Assembly (NCBI GenBank): GCA_964006375.1
Contig: OZ023265.1
Coordinates: forward strand, 115,065,358-115,129,357
DNA length: 64,000 bases
Reading direction: 5' to 3'
From: Tillus elongatus
Taxonomy: Eukaryota; Arthropoda; Insecta; Coleoptera; Cleridae
Part shown: piece by piece, positions 47,201 through 62,013 of the stretch
Position numbering within the stretch: the first letter of the stretch is position 1
Layout: each line of letters starts with the position of its first letter
The notes under the pieces: generated by a model
What the model was told of the DNA's origin: nothing
Database searches by the model: none
Seen by the model: only the letters and a program-made list of their open reading frames with translations
Program-made: the position numbers and the translations under genes

Positions 47201-47593
47201 GCGGTGAATCCAACAGAAGAGAGCAAAAAAATGGCCGTATGGAGCATCCGAAAATGTTGAAATATACAGGCGTTTCCTGTAAAAAAATATCCGACGACAT
47301 CGTCGTCCGTAGTGTCCAATATCCAACAGGAAGAGCAAAAAATATGCAGTTAACAATGTTTTCACTAAATATTTATTTCTGGGACAATTAACTATCAACT
47401 TCACGTTAACCTCGTTCCCCGTTACTGATACCATTGTAGAAATTAGTATACTACTATTCCATTGAAGAACTCAGAAGTTTGTGGCCAATGAATACAATGT
47501 TCAAAGCCAATTTACTCAAACCATCTAAATATCAATTTTCTAATCTGAAATAATTATTTTATAAGATACTTTATTCACAAAGTATCTTACATG
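47201..47593. other. Unassigned DNA
   Basis: No feature recognised apart from the CATG (47590-47593) that forms one side of the target duplication of the next element. Confidence 0.4.
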
Positions 47594-48858
47594 TGCAGTG
47601 TGGCGAGGCCTTGGCTTGCACACCGTTTTTTCGGTGACACAGATTGACGGTCACCATAGACGGATCTCGGGCGCCATATTTTAAAGGGTTTACTCCCTGT
47701 TGAGGGTGTCTGCGCCCTCTGCACGAAACTTTGACCGATGTAACGATCAGAGTATCGCGGTAACTCTGTGGAGGAGGGTTCGGGGGTCTTTAGGTGATAC
47801 AGGCTAAATTTAGTGGCCCCCGAGTGAGCGGGCATTAATCGCTGACTCGGCGTGATCCGACCACTTCTGTTTTATCGAAAGTGTAGCAGATTTTGTAAGT
47901 GCAGGCTAAAGGGTTAGATACGAATTAATTGAGGTCTTTTATTTACCCAACCTTATATTTTAGATTAGAAACTATTTACAAAACATATATACAAAACAAT
48001 ATTTACAAACTATGTACAAATAAAATATGCGGGTAGTAACATTAATCAGAACATAGCTCTCGCTAAAGCGGTCAGGGTTAGTGAATGATGAAGTGTATGC
48101 ATTCAGCCAGGTATATACGATACGAGCGGTGTTTTACTCAAGCAAGGATACGGCAGACGGGCGACACATAGCGATATACAAGATCAAAATAATAACAATG
48201 ACCTCTCAGTCGAAGCAGGGGACACCGGAGACAAAAAAGTGCGAAATGAAGAGACGGGATGGCACTTCCCGGGGGGCCTATGCGGACTGTGAATCCTCAG
48301 CATCTCCGCTAGGGTCAAACCAGGACACAAACATCTTGATTACTTTGAGTGACCTAGATAGGCTGCAAAGGCTCAGCCTCCCTATCGAGATCAACACAAG
48401 ATGAATATATCTCGATCATTTAAGTGAGCTGTGAATCCTCAGCTTCTTGACAAAAATAATGCAAGACAATCTAACATACGGGAATTGTCTAAAGGGACGG
48501 CGGTAGGTCATAAAAAGCAGAAATAACTCGCTTGTGGAGATTTGGACCGAGAAGCGTGATAATTTAAAAATATGACAATTCGCTACAAAATATGAATTAA
48601 TTAAAACGGATAATTTGTCACCTATGACAATATTTTTGTATACCCAAATCAGCCAAACCAGGTGCGCTCAGACGGAAAACGGAATCGAAACTGGTATGGT
48701 TTCTTACGGCTCACTGTTGTCAGCTTACCAGCGGAATTACCAGTACTGTCTCTACCTCATGTGGCGCCTGCTTTTATATTATTTTCACAGACGGCAAAAA
48801 TCTCCGTGATGTTTAATCGCCTTATCAGAGCTGGATAATATAGTTTATACGAAATACA
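47594..48858. mobile_element. LTR-type insertion (probable solo LTR), 1,265 bp
   Basis: Starts TGCAGTGTGGCGAGG and ends TATACGAAATACA (TG...CA), with CATG on both sides (47590-47593 and 48859-48862); joining the flanks gives CTTACATGTAAG. It has higher GC than its surroundings and no retroviral-type protein frame. TCTCGGGCGCCAT occurs about 70 bp from the left end, as about 90 bp from the left end of the 14.4-kb insertion. CACCGTTTTTTCGGTG is a short hairpin near the same end. Frames at 47587-47835 (minus) and 48081-48404 (plus) are not recognisable proteins. Confidence 0.6.
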
Positions 48859-48862
48859 CATG

Positions 48863-50228
48863 TAAGTAAATATAGATCTCTCTAAAATATTTTATGGTGT
48901 AAATATTTTACCAAATATTTATATAGTTTGTATTTTATTATTCTCTATTTAATTAATTATTTATTTAGTAATTACGCGCTTTGTACGACAGACCCATAGA
49001 AAATAATACTTCATCACAGCAGATTACAATACACTGTGTTCACACAGTGTATTGTAATCTGCACCAGGTAGACTAGGATAGCCCAAAGTTTTTGGTGGAC
49101 AAAGTTTATGGAGCAAAAGAAAAAGAGCACGGGGGGAGGTTTAATAATGTATTTAGTACTTTAAAATAACCCACATTTATTTTTTGTATGTACCTGTCGA
49201 AGTACGAAATCTATGTCTTTTTTCTCCGGTTGCAAGTTTCATTCATTTCACTGTATGTCTGATCCTTTTAGTAAAATCTTCAGCTTGCTAGCTACTTCAG
49301 TTGCAGCTTAAAAAATATTTAGTAATATTTGTAAGCTACTACCCCCATAAATTATCACAAATGCTGCATTTGATGGTGTCGTTATAAAAAATGTTACAAA
49401 GAGACCCTTAATACGTAGCGACAGTACTACTGATAAAATTGTTTTTAAATTTTCTCTGTCCTTTTTGTTTCGTCCAGATGCCGTTATTAGAATAATCAAG
49501 TTACATAAGTTGCGACTTTGAAATAAACTCAAGCTTAAATTACATTCAAATGACGATCTTGTATCTTCAGAGCTCTTAACACAAGTGAAACACCTATTAA
49601 GATTATAGTGCCAGTAAAACTAAAATTAGTGATAAAAATTTTATGCTGCTGGTTTCGCAAGTAATTACACACATCTATGCCGCCGACTCTATAAAAAGCT
49701 ATCTATCTTTCTAACTCATAAAATACATATAACACACTTCACGTCATGTAAATGCACCAGACTGTAAGTTTACCATTAAAATTCTTGTTAAGTTACAAGG
49801 AAATTGGTCATAAAAAGTAAAGCGAGTATAATATTTCACCTGGAGAAGACCACAGTAGAGCTTTACTAACGACTACTTTCCTTCCTATGCTGTCAAATCC
49901 GCCATTTATCAAACGAAATAACCGCTTCTTGGTTTCCTGGTATGAAAGGTAGTGATAGGACCAATCTATTTATTTCAGATTTCCTTATCGTGCTTCTATC
50001 GATGAGTCCGTCGGTCATTTTAATTGACATCGCTTTTACTGAATGGTTCTAAAAGGACCACATTCGAAATATAATACATGGCTTCCACATATGTTCCTTA
50101 AGCTGGTTATTTTTATACTAAAGGCGGCACTAGAATTTTTGTTTTCTTTTGATAAAATAAAAGTATTCCGACAAAAAAAAAACATTAAAAAATAACTGTC
50201 TAAAAAAAACGAACACTAGAACATTTAT
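48863..50228. other. Unassigned DNA
   Basis: No gene recognised. Contains the perfect palindrome at 49019-49062, annotated separately. Confidence 0.4.
49019..49062. repeat. Perfect 21-bp inverted repeat with 2-nt loop
   Basis: GCAGATTACAATACACTGTG plus T at 49019-49039 is exactly inverted at 49042-49062, separated by TC. No mismatch in 21 bp. Confidence 0.95.
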
Positions 50229-50425
50229 GCCCAGATTCACAGAGCTAGATTGAATATTTAACGGATGGTTAGTTAATCAAAGCTTCAAGGGACCAATCAC
50301 AGACTATAATTCGGATTTTTGCAATGACAACTAAATATTTTGATGCTATGATTGCTTGTATTAAACCTTGATTAACTAACCGACCGTTAAATATTTATAT
50401 TTAATCGAGCTTTATGAGACTGGGC
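50229..50425. mobile_element. Palindromic MITE M2, copy 2
   Basis: GCCCAGATTCACAGAGCTAG, TATTTAACGGATGGTTAG, TTAATCAAAGCTT at the left, and the inverse CTTGATTAACTAACCG, CCGTTAAATATTTATATT, TAATCGAGCTTTATGAGAC, TGGGC at the right. The termini cover about 60 bp each of a 197-bp element. Matches 32.23-32.41 kb. Confidence 0.8.
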
Positions 50426-50726
50426 GTTAGTTTTATACATTTTTAAACGTTATTGTTCTACAATGGCTAGTTCTGCGACTATCTGGAATAAATGATATAA
50501 AACATAAAATAGCTGGCAATGAGCAAGGTTTTCTTGACCCACTATAATAATAAAAAATTACCATTTTAAGCAATATTTAATTATAAACAAAATGAAATAA
50601 ATTGGCTAAACAAAATGATGAAGTCAGCCAGTTTCCTGTTTCAGCGGTTAGTAGTAGTCCAAAAAATGGGTCGATGTTAAGGAGATTAGTCTCACATATT
50701 AGGCCAGGCAACGAAAGAAAAATTTT
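50426..50726. other. Unassigned spacer
   Basis: A 77-codon frame at 50602-50835 starts here and runs into X; it is not recognised. Confidence 0.4.
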
Positions 50727-51392
<666 letters not shown>

Positions 51393-51574
51393 TTGGTTAA
51401 AGAATAAGCAATTTTTTTTTCCTTCATATAAAACCATTAACTTCTCATAATGTTCTCTATGTTATGTGTCGCAGTTTGGACGTCAGTTTACAATGCGAGA
51501 AATCTTAAAATAGTACATGTAAAGGATTTTAGCCATAGATAAAGATTAAGGGTAAAAGTCGCAGGTAACCAAAT

Positions 51575-51917
51575 ATAAACAAGATATCCACCCAATTTTA
51601 TTAAAATAGCTTTGTAATTTTCGGAGAAAAAAATTTTTTTTGAAAGAAAATTTTAAATGTGAATAACTCAATTTTTTATAAACTTAGAAAGTTGAATTTG
51701 GGTATGTAGTAAGGCCTTTCCGAATGCAACATATGTAGTAAATTTCATTAAAACAGCTTTGTCATCGGAGAAAAAAATTTTTTTTGAAAGAAAATTCAAA
51801 ATTTTCCCGAACAACCCCGTCCGTTTTTCCTGGATAACGAACTCATCGAAGCCATTAATAAAAGAAAGGTACTTGCAGAGTTTCATTTAAATCGGTTAAT
51901 TATTTTTTGAGTTAACA

Positions 51918-52014
<97 letters not shown>

Positions 52015-52146
52015 ATATAACAATTGAAACTGACCCCAGATATGGGTTCTAGGGGTCCTAATTCGCGCTCATTTGAAAAATTTTTTGCAAAGTCTCACCA
52101 TCGATACCTCTCTATTAGTGAATTTTTTTTAATAAAAATTCACTAA
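51575..52146 (+). mobile_element. Family X copy, left end missing
   Basis: Starts inside the duplicated module (AAATATAAACAAGATATCCA), continues with the TAACGAACTCATCGAAGC block, (TA)n at 51923-52011, AACTGACCCCAGATATGGG, CACCATCGATACCTCTCTAT and the hairpin AGTGAATTTTTTTTAATAAA. Confidence 0.8.
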
Positions 52147-52486
52147 TAAAATAGGAAAATTTTGAAATTCGGCATAGATGTTAACTATTGTTAATAAAAA
52201 TACTTTTATAAATGTCGCCAAAAATTGTAGTTGAGGCAACGCCGCCATCTTAAAAAAGTATGCACCCATTATGATTTTTTAAATATTATCCTAAAACTAC
52301 TAACATTATAAAAAATAAAGAGCCTAGAATTTTTTATAAGAAAGGTTATTTTCTTGATAAAATAAACAGTTTACTTGTAAAAGGCATTACAAGAAAACGA
52401 ACAATTCACAGTAGCTAAAGAAAAGATTTGTCTCTTAGAGACAACTTTACTGCTTAGAAATTATTGCCCATCATTTTTTTGCATTG
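52147..52486. other. Unassigned DNA
   Basis: No feature recognised. Confidence 0.4.
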
Positions 52487-53275
<789 letters not shown>

Positions 53276-55100
53276 TTTCCGTTACAGCTTTGTAACAGCT
53301 TATAGTAGAATCTAACACCACCGTAATTAGTAGTGACATTATGTTTCTTGAATTGGAAAGGGAGAGTGGTTATGGAACCAATCTGAAAGTTTTTTCCATC
53401 ATAATGCATCTTTTTTTGCGCGATTCCTGGAAATCAACGTGCTGCTCAACAGTCTCTAAAATCATGCCACTAAATTCTCCACTTCTCATTAGTGGTCATC
53501 GTAGAATGTTCTATCGGACAAAAGCATTAGGCGTAATGAAACTTAACTCGGACAAAAGACGCTTATCGCCAAAACTTTCGTAAACGCGCACGCCGAAAAT
53601 AAACTGTTCAGAAGCGGTTCCTAGCAATGAAAGATGTTGTACGGCTGATACTTTTCATTTTTGTTTTCTAAACATATTATACGGATACGTTATAGAGGTA
53701 TTCTCAATTTTTAACCTTTCACACTGATGTCGAAATAATTACACTAGCAAATTCGCTAGAGAAAAATCAATGGAACGTTTTTGATCAAAAAGAATATGAT
53801 CTTTAATTAAAATTTAATAGTTTTCTTATAACATGTGAAAATCTCAAAAACTACACTATTTTTTTAAGACGGCGGCGATTCGTCATGCTCAATTGTTGGG
53901 AACCTTTGACACAATGAACAATAAAGTCCAAGAAATATCTCTGCCAAATTTCAAAAGTGTCCTATTTTCTTTCTCCTATTCGTTGAAAAACGAACTTAGT
54001 GTCCTAGTCTATACCATACAATTACGAAGCCAGATAGCTGTTTTAATTAAAGACAGCAAGTATGCATCTTACTAAGAAAGGCTTCAAAAACGCAAACATG
54101 ATGTTATTGAAATTAAAAGCTAATTACGGTAGAAAAGAAAAGTATTTTCTCGTGTGATTGAGCTGCACGAGGTTTCTACTTTATGGGGCATCGTAATACG
54201 GTTGTGATCCTTGAGAGACATTGGAAATCTTAATAAGCTAAAATTATGGACTCAGTCTACGATATCTGATTTTCTTAAATTTATATTTAGTGGGGAGATG
54301 GCCTTTCTACTTTGTCTATGCGGTCTTTTTTGGCGTGTTTTGCTAAAATACCCTGTCCATGCTTGTCTCGTTTACCAGAGAATATAGTTTTTATACGCAT
54401 TCTTTCGTGCAGCTTTAAGCTTTTGTTTTTTCTTCTTCAAGTGACTGGAAGGGCGTCTACGTTATGCCTTCGCATTTACGTGGCTTACGAAGCGAGGTTT
54501 TGTCTTCTTCTTGGCAAAATATCTTATCTGCCAGACTCAATTGAATTATATTCAACTGGCTATTTAAACAGGATTCCGGTTTCTGACTAGTATGTCTTTT
54601 GTGAATTTTGATATTGAGAATATTTTAATTAAGCGAAACTTACTTCAGTCCAAAGAGCAAAATTAGGTAAATAAGGAAATACAGGATGTTAAAATGAAAA
54701 TTCCAATTTTGATTTCGCTTGATCTTGAAAAATATATTTGTCATATTGTCTTGAAGATTGGTACAGATATGTTTTTAAAGCGATAAAAAGAAACTCATTC
54801 CCAATTTCTCTCTAGCAAATAAACGGCGCTGCTTTCAGCACCTTGCAAATATTCGCAATTTTTGTTAGCGTCGCTGGAAATCTTTTAATCATAAAATAGT
54901 ATGTTCTTTCACTTTCTGTACAAGAAAATTTGGGATTTTAAAAGTAGCTGCAAGTATAAATGTTTTGCACTGGCTGAGAAAAATAGAGATTCAATGTGCA
55001 CATAAAACATATTTACAAACTTTGTAGAAGACAACAAATCAACGCTAAATGACAAACGTTTACAATACTCATTTAGGTTTTTCATTTGTGAAATATAAAT
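53276..55100. other. Unassigned DNA
   Basis: No gene recognised. Frames at 53341-53583 and 54312-54590 are open on the plus strand but I cannot name a homologue. Confidence 0.4.
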
Positions 55101-55485
55101 AAAAAGTCTGGATGCAGCAAGTGCCTTATGGTAGTGATTTAATTTAGAAATTATCTGGCACCAAATATTTTTATAACTTTTTTTCTTGTAACATAGAAAT
55201 CTAAAATTTGCTTTATAGTTTCCTTATCATATCATAAACTTATATACCAAATTTGTTTCCTATAGCTTTTTCATTTTTGGAGCTAAAGAATTTTTCCGAA
55301 AGAGAACCCAAAATTTTCCTGGAAAACCTAGTTAGATTTTCCTGGCTAACGAACTTATTCAAGCAGCTTACAAAGGAAAGGTACATGCCAAATTTTATCA
55401 ACATCGGCCCATGATTTTTTGAGTTATCGGTGTGATATAAAAATTCACACTGACACCGGATATGGCTTTTAGGGGTCCTAGTTAT
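55101..55485 (+). mobile_element. Family X copy, cut by an LTR fragment
   Basis: AAGTCTGGATGCAGCAAGTG starts it; CTGGCACCAAATATTT, GATTTTCCTGGCTAACGAAC, GAGTTATCGGTGTGATATAA, then ACTGACACCGGATATGG and TAGGGGTCCTA. The slot holds only ATATAAAAATTCAC instead of a microsatellite. The copy ends where an LTR begins. Confidence 0.8.
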
Positions 55486-55757
55486 ATCTCGAGAATGTAC
55501 TAGAAGTGGAAGGTATAGAATAATGCAGAAAAGTAAAGTATCTCTATGGACTATATAAATAAATGAGCCGCAGATGGAGCAGTCAGTCAGAAGTGAGTTA
55601 GTGTTGGTGTAAGAAAAGAAAAATAGTTCTATGGACACTTGGTAATAGAGAAATATTTTAGTTGGTGGATATATTGTCGGAAAAGAGTCGGTTATAATAA
55701 ATTAGTAGTTTGAAAAACTGCGTTTTGTTAGTCACTAATTCCAGAACCCCGAAGAAC
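55486..55757 (+). mobile_element. LTR fragment, family shared with 17.9 kb
   Basis: ATCTCGAGAATGTACTAGAA, ACTATATAAATAAATGAGC (TATA box type), GCAGTCAGTCAG (initiator type), TTCTATGGACACTTGG, GGTTATAATAAATTAGTAG (AATAAA), CCCCGAAGAACG. The layout is that of an insect retrotransposon LTR. Internal sequence and a second LTR are absent, so it is probably a solo LTR. The terminal CA is diverged in this copy. Confidence 0.55.
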
Positions 55758-56494
55758 GTTATTATGACGAAGAACGAATATTATTACTTATGACTACCAG
55801 CTGTTATGGTTCGGAAAACGAATAATTACAAATTGGACGACAAATGTTTGTAATGACTACCTCGACCAACCTTAAAATATTTTGATACACGCCTGATACG
55901 AGATTGTGGTGGGTGATGAGAGACAATAAATATTAGTCCTCCAATAGATTGAGAAATTATATAATTTTTGCAATAATTTTCTAGGAGGGTTAATTGAGTC
56001 ATTATCGACATTTGATTTAAGGTAATATTAAATATGAAAGTCTTAAGAATTTATATTTTGAAAAGAGAAGTGTACCTGTGCACCGTCTTGCATAAAGCAC
56101 TTCAGATTTATTAATAAATGATTGATTAGATCACCAAATTTGGTAAAAAGTTCGAAGTTTTAATGTATTGATTCCGATTAGTCCACACACATTAATAATT
56201 GTGACTATGTTGGAAATGGTGTTTTGCTTTCACATGAGGTTTTTCATTTTCCAACATATGTTTGTTTCCGATGTTGAATGCACCCCGGCCGCAGCGAGCA
56301 GAGCCTCAACAGTAAATAGCATTTTATTTGCAAACAGATTTGCATTCGTTTGTTTCTCAAAGAATGGCAAAATTGTAGTTTAGCTGGAAGATCGGTCATC
56401 AGTATACCGGTGTAAAGTCATCTAAATAAAGGCCTTTGTCATGATTTATTCTCAGAACCGGCAATCTGCTTACGTTAGCAGCTACACTTGTTAT
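55758..56494. other. Unassigned DNA
   Basis: No feature recognised. Confidence 0.4.
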
Positions 56495-56566
56495 TTTTTT
56501 TCAAATGAGCGCAAATTTGGGCTCCTAGAACCTATATCCGGGGTCAGTTTCAATTTTTATATGCGA

Positions 56567-56641
<75 letters not shown>

Positions 56642-56648
56642 CATACAT
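56495..56648 (-). mobile_element. Family X fragment with (TA)n
   Basis: TTTCAAATGAGCGCAAATTT, CCTAGAACCTATATCCGGGG, TCAGTTTCAATTTTTATATG, then (TA)n at 56569-56637 and CATACATACATGG. The hairpin and body are missing; the left end of the mariner-like element follows. Confidence 0.75.
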
Positions 56649-57092
56649 GGTGTTTAAAAAAAGACGCGGCAATATTTAAAGGGTTGATTTCCTAGGTCAT
56701 TTTATGAAAAAAAAGTTACCATCAACATACCTGCTAAATTGCATTGTTTCCAAGATACAGGGTGTTGAATTTTTTTGTCAAATAACGATTTTTAAAAAAT
56801 TATTCAAATATCTCCTCACCGATTGTTTTGGAATTTGGCAGCGTTGTTTGTAGTAATAGTGAACTGATTTGGCCCTAATTAGATACAGAGTGTTAAGTCC
56901 ATTGGCGTAAGGGGAGGGACCTCAATAAAAATGAGTGACATAAAAATGTACGCCACTGACTGCAATATGATTTGTATATTATTTTGAGATAAAGAATCGA
57001 AAACTACAAGTTTTTGGTCTCTTGAAATTCTTTCGTATCTTGAATCGTTTACACGATAAAAATACCAATACCACACGTCCATTTATTATACA

Positions 57093-58612
<1,520 letters not shown>

Positions 58613-58614
58613 AA

Positions 58615-59547
58615 TTACAAAAACTGTTGTAAGTGGTCACCTCTAGCTCGGATGCAGGAATCCATTCGTCTCCTTATTGACTGGCAAACTCTCTTAAAAA
58701 CACCAGGGTCAGATCTAATTCAGGTACACCCAGCAATGGTTCAAGTTCTTAGGTCCTCCACATTTTCCGGTGGAGTAGTGTAAACCAAGGACTTCAGGTG
58801 ACCCCAGTGGAAAAAATCCAGTCGGTTTAATTCCGTGCAAGCCATAATCTAGAGATTTTCGTATGTTTGTGTTAAAATGGTACATCATCCAGATATCCAG
58901 GGATCGTGTGTTCCAAAAAGTTGCGGTACACCTCTCCGGTAGGTCTTCCTGGTAGAAATACCGGCCCAGTCAGGCAGTCATCCACAATTCCCATCCAAAT
59001 GTTCAACGAGAACTGATGTTGAAAACAATCTTCAGATATTTCATGTGGATTTTAATCACACCATATATGGTTATTATGAAAATTCCTTATTGCAGTTCGT
59101 GAAAAAGCCGCTTCATCTCTAAACAGAATCTTCCTACGTAGTTGAGGAATTTGAACCATTTTGCGCAAAAGCGATTAACATAATGCAAATACATGGAGGG
59201 AAATCAGCAGGGAGAAGTGCTTGAACGCGTTGTATGTGACATGGATACAGCAAATTGTCCTTAACAATGTGCCATACAGTATCATTACTTACATTCAATG
59301 CCTAAGCAATTTTTCGAGTAGACGTACCTGGGTATTCTTCAATATTGTGCAGCACATCCTCTTCCAGCGCTCCTTGGCCTTCCCGATCCTCCACTCGTAA
59401 CGTGGCAGTCTCATGGAAGCGACGATGAATGCTTTCAAAAATTTTTCTATCCAAAACAATAAGCTCAGGAAATATTTCAATGTACAACCGCCTAGCTTCT
59501 AATGCGTTGCTATTAGCAAGTCTATAAATGTAGTGAATATCGGTCAT
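58615..59547 (-). pseudogene. Mariner-like transposase pseudogene
   Basis: The start is the minus-strand ATG at 59547: TDIHYIYRLANSNALEARRL, IFPELIVLDRKIFESIHRRF, HETATLRVEDREGQG (helix-turn-helix, DUF4817-type N-terminus known from insect transposons), EEYPGTSTRKIA, then after a frameshift TVWHIVKDNLLYPCHIQRVQ, ALLPADFP, a decayed first catalytic block (FRDEAAF-like), FSLNIWMGIVDDCLTGPVFL, GEVYRNFLEHTIPGYLDDVPF. The segment with the second catalytic Asp (QHDGAPAHF) and the WPPRSPDL motif is deleted. LDFF-, SIRRRM- and GDHLQQFL-type C-terminal text closes it, stop at 58615-58617. Inactive. Confidence 0.85.
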
Positions 59548-59664
59548 CTCGGAATTCGTATAGATACATGATATGGGACTTCAATAAATTTGACAGATAT
59601 ACAATGATTGACACATTCAAATAACATCAACGTTTTTGCTTTTTAAACTGATGTGCACTTATCT
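59548..59664. other. 5' leader of mariner-like element
   Basis: Non-coding stretch between the transposase start and the right inverted repeat; no further feature. Confidence 0.4.
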
Positions 59665-60112
59665 ATTGTTCGTTTTTGTGATTTTTTATATGATAAATGG
59701 ACATGCGATAAGGAGGTTTTTATTTTTTATCGTGTAAATGACTCAAGATACGGGGAATTTTAAGAGACAAAAAACTTGTAGTTTTAGTTTATTTATCTCA
59801 AAATAATATACAAATCATATTGCAGTCAGTGGCGTGCATTTTTATGTGACTAATTTTCGTGAAGGTGCCTCTCCTAACGCCAATGGACTTAAAATTTCTG
59901 TATCTAATTAGGGCCAAATCAGCCCATTATTACTACAAGCAACGCTGTCAAATTTTAAAACAATCGGTCAGGAGCTATTTGAATTATTAAAAAAAATCGT
60001 TATTTTACAAAAAAATTTAACATCTTGTATCTTGGAAACAATGCATTTTAGCACCTATGTTTATTGGAACTTTATTTTCATAAAATGACTGCCGCGGGAA
60101 GTTTTTGAAATT

Positions 60113-60121
60113 ACGAGCCAG

Positions 60122-60215
<94 letters not shown>
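60113..60215. repeat. (TA)n between inverted mariner termini
   Basis: (TA)n at 60124-60213 is flanked by AAATTACGAGCCAGTAAA and its near-inverse TTTACTGGCTCATAATTT. Two mariner-like termini thus face each other across the microsatellite. Confidence 0.9.
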
Positions 60216-60216
<1 letters not shown>

Positions 60217-61580
60217 TTACTGGCTCATAATTTCAAAAACTTCACTGTTTTATGGAGATTCTAAAATGGTATAAAACATTATCAATATTCACTGTCGACG
60301 ATTAAAAGTAAATTTGGAAGTGAAATCAGGTAGCTAATAAATAAAAATAAACAGATTGTGACATATACAAAAATTATTTTGTTAATAACAGATGCTCTAA
60401 TTGACGGCCATTCTGTCTTATACATAAATGATATCGTCTTGGGAACGATCCTCTTTGTCTTCTTAGACTGCTTCGTGAAATTTCTTGAGCTGCTGTTCTG
60501 ATTCTTTGACGTCCACCTGCCCGGGTATTTCTGATTCAAGTATTGCCTTACTGCTAAGGCAAAATGGACTGGGCATCCATCATTTTGAAGCTACAGTGTT
60601 CTCCGAAGTTCTACTGGGGTGTCTTCCAGCAGTTCTAGCAGATTGTTTTGTAAAACCGACAACGTTTAACGTAGGAAGCAGCTTCACTGGTCCCAAAGGT
60701 GTTTCGTTAAAAATACCGGCCCAGATATTTATCTTAAATTGGTGCTGTGACCGATCCTCTCTGAACTCATGTGGATCTTCAATTTTCCAACTATGAAAGT
60801 TATGGAGGGTCATGTAACAAATCATTTTTACATTCTGACGTGCCACTCCATAAAACTTTATCGAAGAAATTGGGATCTTGTCTGATTTTTCTTAACACAA
60901 ATTCGCAAAATCGCTTACTCCTTGCGTATTCACGCAGTTACAACATTTGAACCGTCTGAATATGGTACCCATACCTTTTTAAAATTCTGTGAGTACTAGA
61001 CATTGAGACACCATTGGTATCTGTACTTTCCACGTCGAAATACCAAGTTCTTTGACAACAATGTACAGGCCAGCATCCTCATCTGCAGTTCCCGGTCGTC
61101 CAGTTCGATCAACACGATCTAATATCGCTGTAGGCGTTACGCGTTCTTATGAACACGCCGTAATATGGACGTTGTCGGTCTGGATGGCGTTGCGCATATA
61201 CATTTGGCGCTCGTCTGACGTTGTTAGTCACACCACCTCGAGCCTCCATAAATAAGATACATGTCCGCATACTCTTGATGCGTGTAATTCACTTGATTTC
61301 CCATTCTATCAAAAATCCAGAGTAAAACAAAGTCCGTTAATGAATGAATTTACTGAGAAATGAGCGCGTGTGTAGCAAGTAGTAATCTTACTAGCACTGA
61401 CAGAAATAATTTTCATAAATGTCAAAATCTGTTGGTTTTTCTTTATTAGCTACCTGAATTTACCTCCAAATTTACTTTTAATCGTCGACAGTGAATTACT
61501 TTTAGATATATTAATAATGTTTTATACCATTTTAAAGTCTCTATAAAACAGGGAAGTTTTTTAAATTATGAGCTAGTAAA
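60216..61580 (-). mobile_element. Mariner-like element with about 130-bp terminal inverted repeats
   Basis: The left arm 60216-60341 (TTTACTGGCTCATAATTTC, TGGTATAAAACATTAT, CACTGTCGACGATTAAAAG, AGGTAGCTAATAAA) is inverted at 61443-61580. The right end shares GGGAAGTTTTTTAAATTATG with the right end of the preceding element, so the two belong to the same group. A transposase pseudogene fills the middle. Confidence 0.85.
60374..61304 (-). pseudogene. Mariner-like transposase pseudogene
   Basis: The minus-strand start at 61304 reads MGNQVNYTHQEYADMYLIYG, the usual N-terminus of this group. Downstream landmarks are FKINIWAGIFNETPLGPVKL (the NxWAGIxxxxLxGPxxL block), DPHEFREDRSQHQ (the ENPHExxEHxxQxxF block), QNDGCPVHFALAVRQYLNQK (second catalytic Asp block, usually QHDGAPAHFxxxVRxxLN) and RYHLCIRQNGRQLEHLLLTK with a stop at 60374-60376. 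The third catalytic block (WPPRSPDLxPLDFF) is deleted. Many stops and shifts; inactive. Confidence 0.85.
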
Positions 61581-61939
61581 TTTTACTAAAATTTTTATTC
61601 AGTACAGGGGTTTATTCCAAATTTAAAAAAATTGGGGAAGAGAAGTCCGATTTTTAATTTTTTTCTTCTTCACATTTTCTAAATAATATCACAAAATATT
61701 TCAGACTGAGTCAATAGCGCTATTATTGAGGATCAACATGCACAAAAATCACATTCGGGAAATGTTTCTTACTGTATGTGGGGCGCAAAATACCTTAAAA
61801 TTTGACAATTTTTAACTTTCATAAAATTGTCAATATCTTGAAAACCGTAAACTTTCTGATAAGATCATATAGGGTTTTTATGAAAGGGCTTAAGCTAGCC
61901 TATCTTCGTGTGACGCTTGATTTACGGCTTTTGGGACAC

Positions 61940-61941
<2 letters not shown>

Positions 61942-62011
<70 letters not shown>
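61942..62011. repeat. (TA)n microsatellite
   Basis: About 70 bp of TA; not clearly linked to an X copy. Confidence 0.97.

Positions 62012-62013
<2 letters not shown>

Noticed and set aside
46920..47300. 126-codon minus-strand frame with CVCVCV stretch
   Set aside because: It crosses the (CA)n slot of an X copy.
47587..48404. Frames of 82 and 107 codons as LTR-retroelement proteins
   Set aside because: No gag, protease, reverse-transcriptase or integrase motif is visible and both lie wholly inside the bounded LTR-type insertion.
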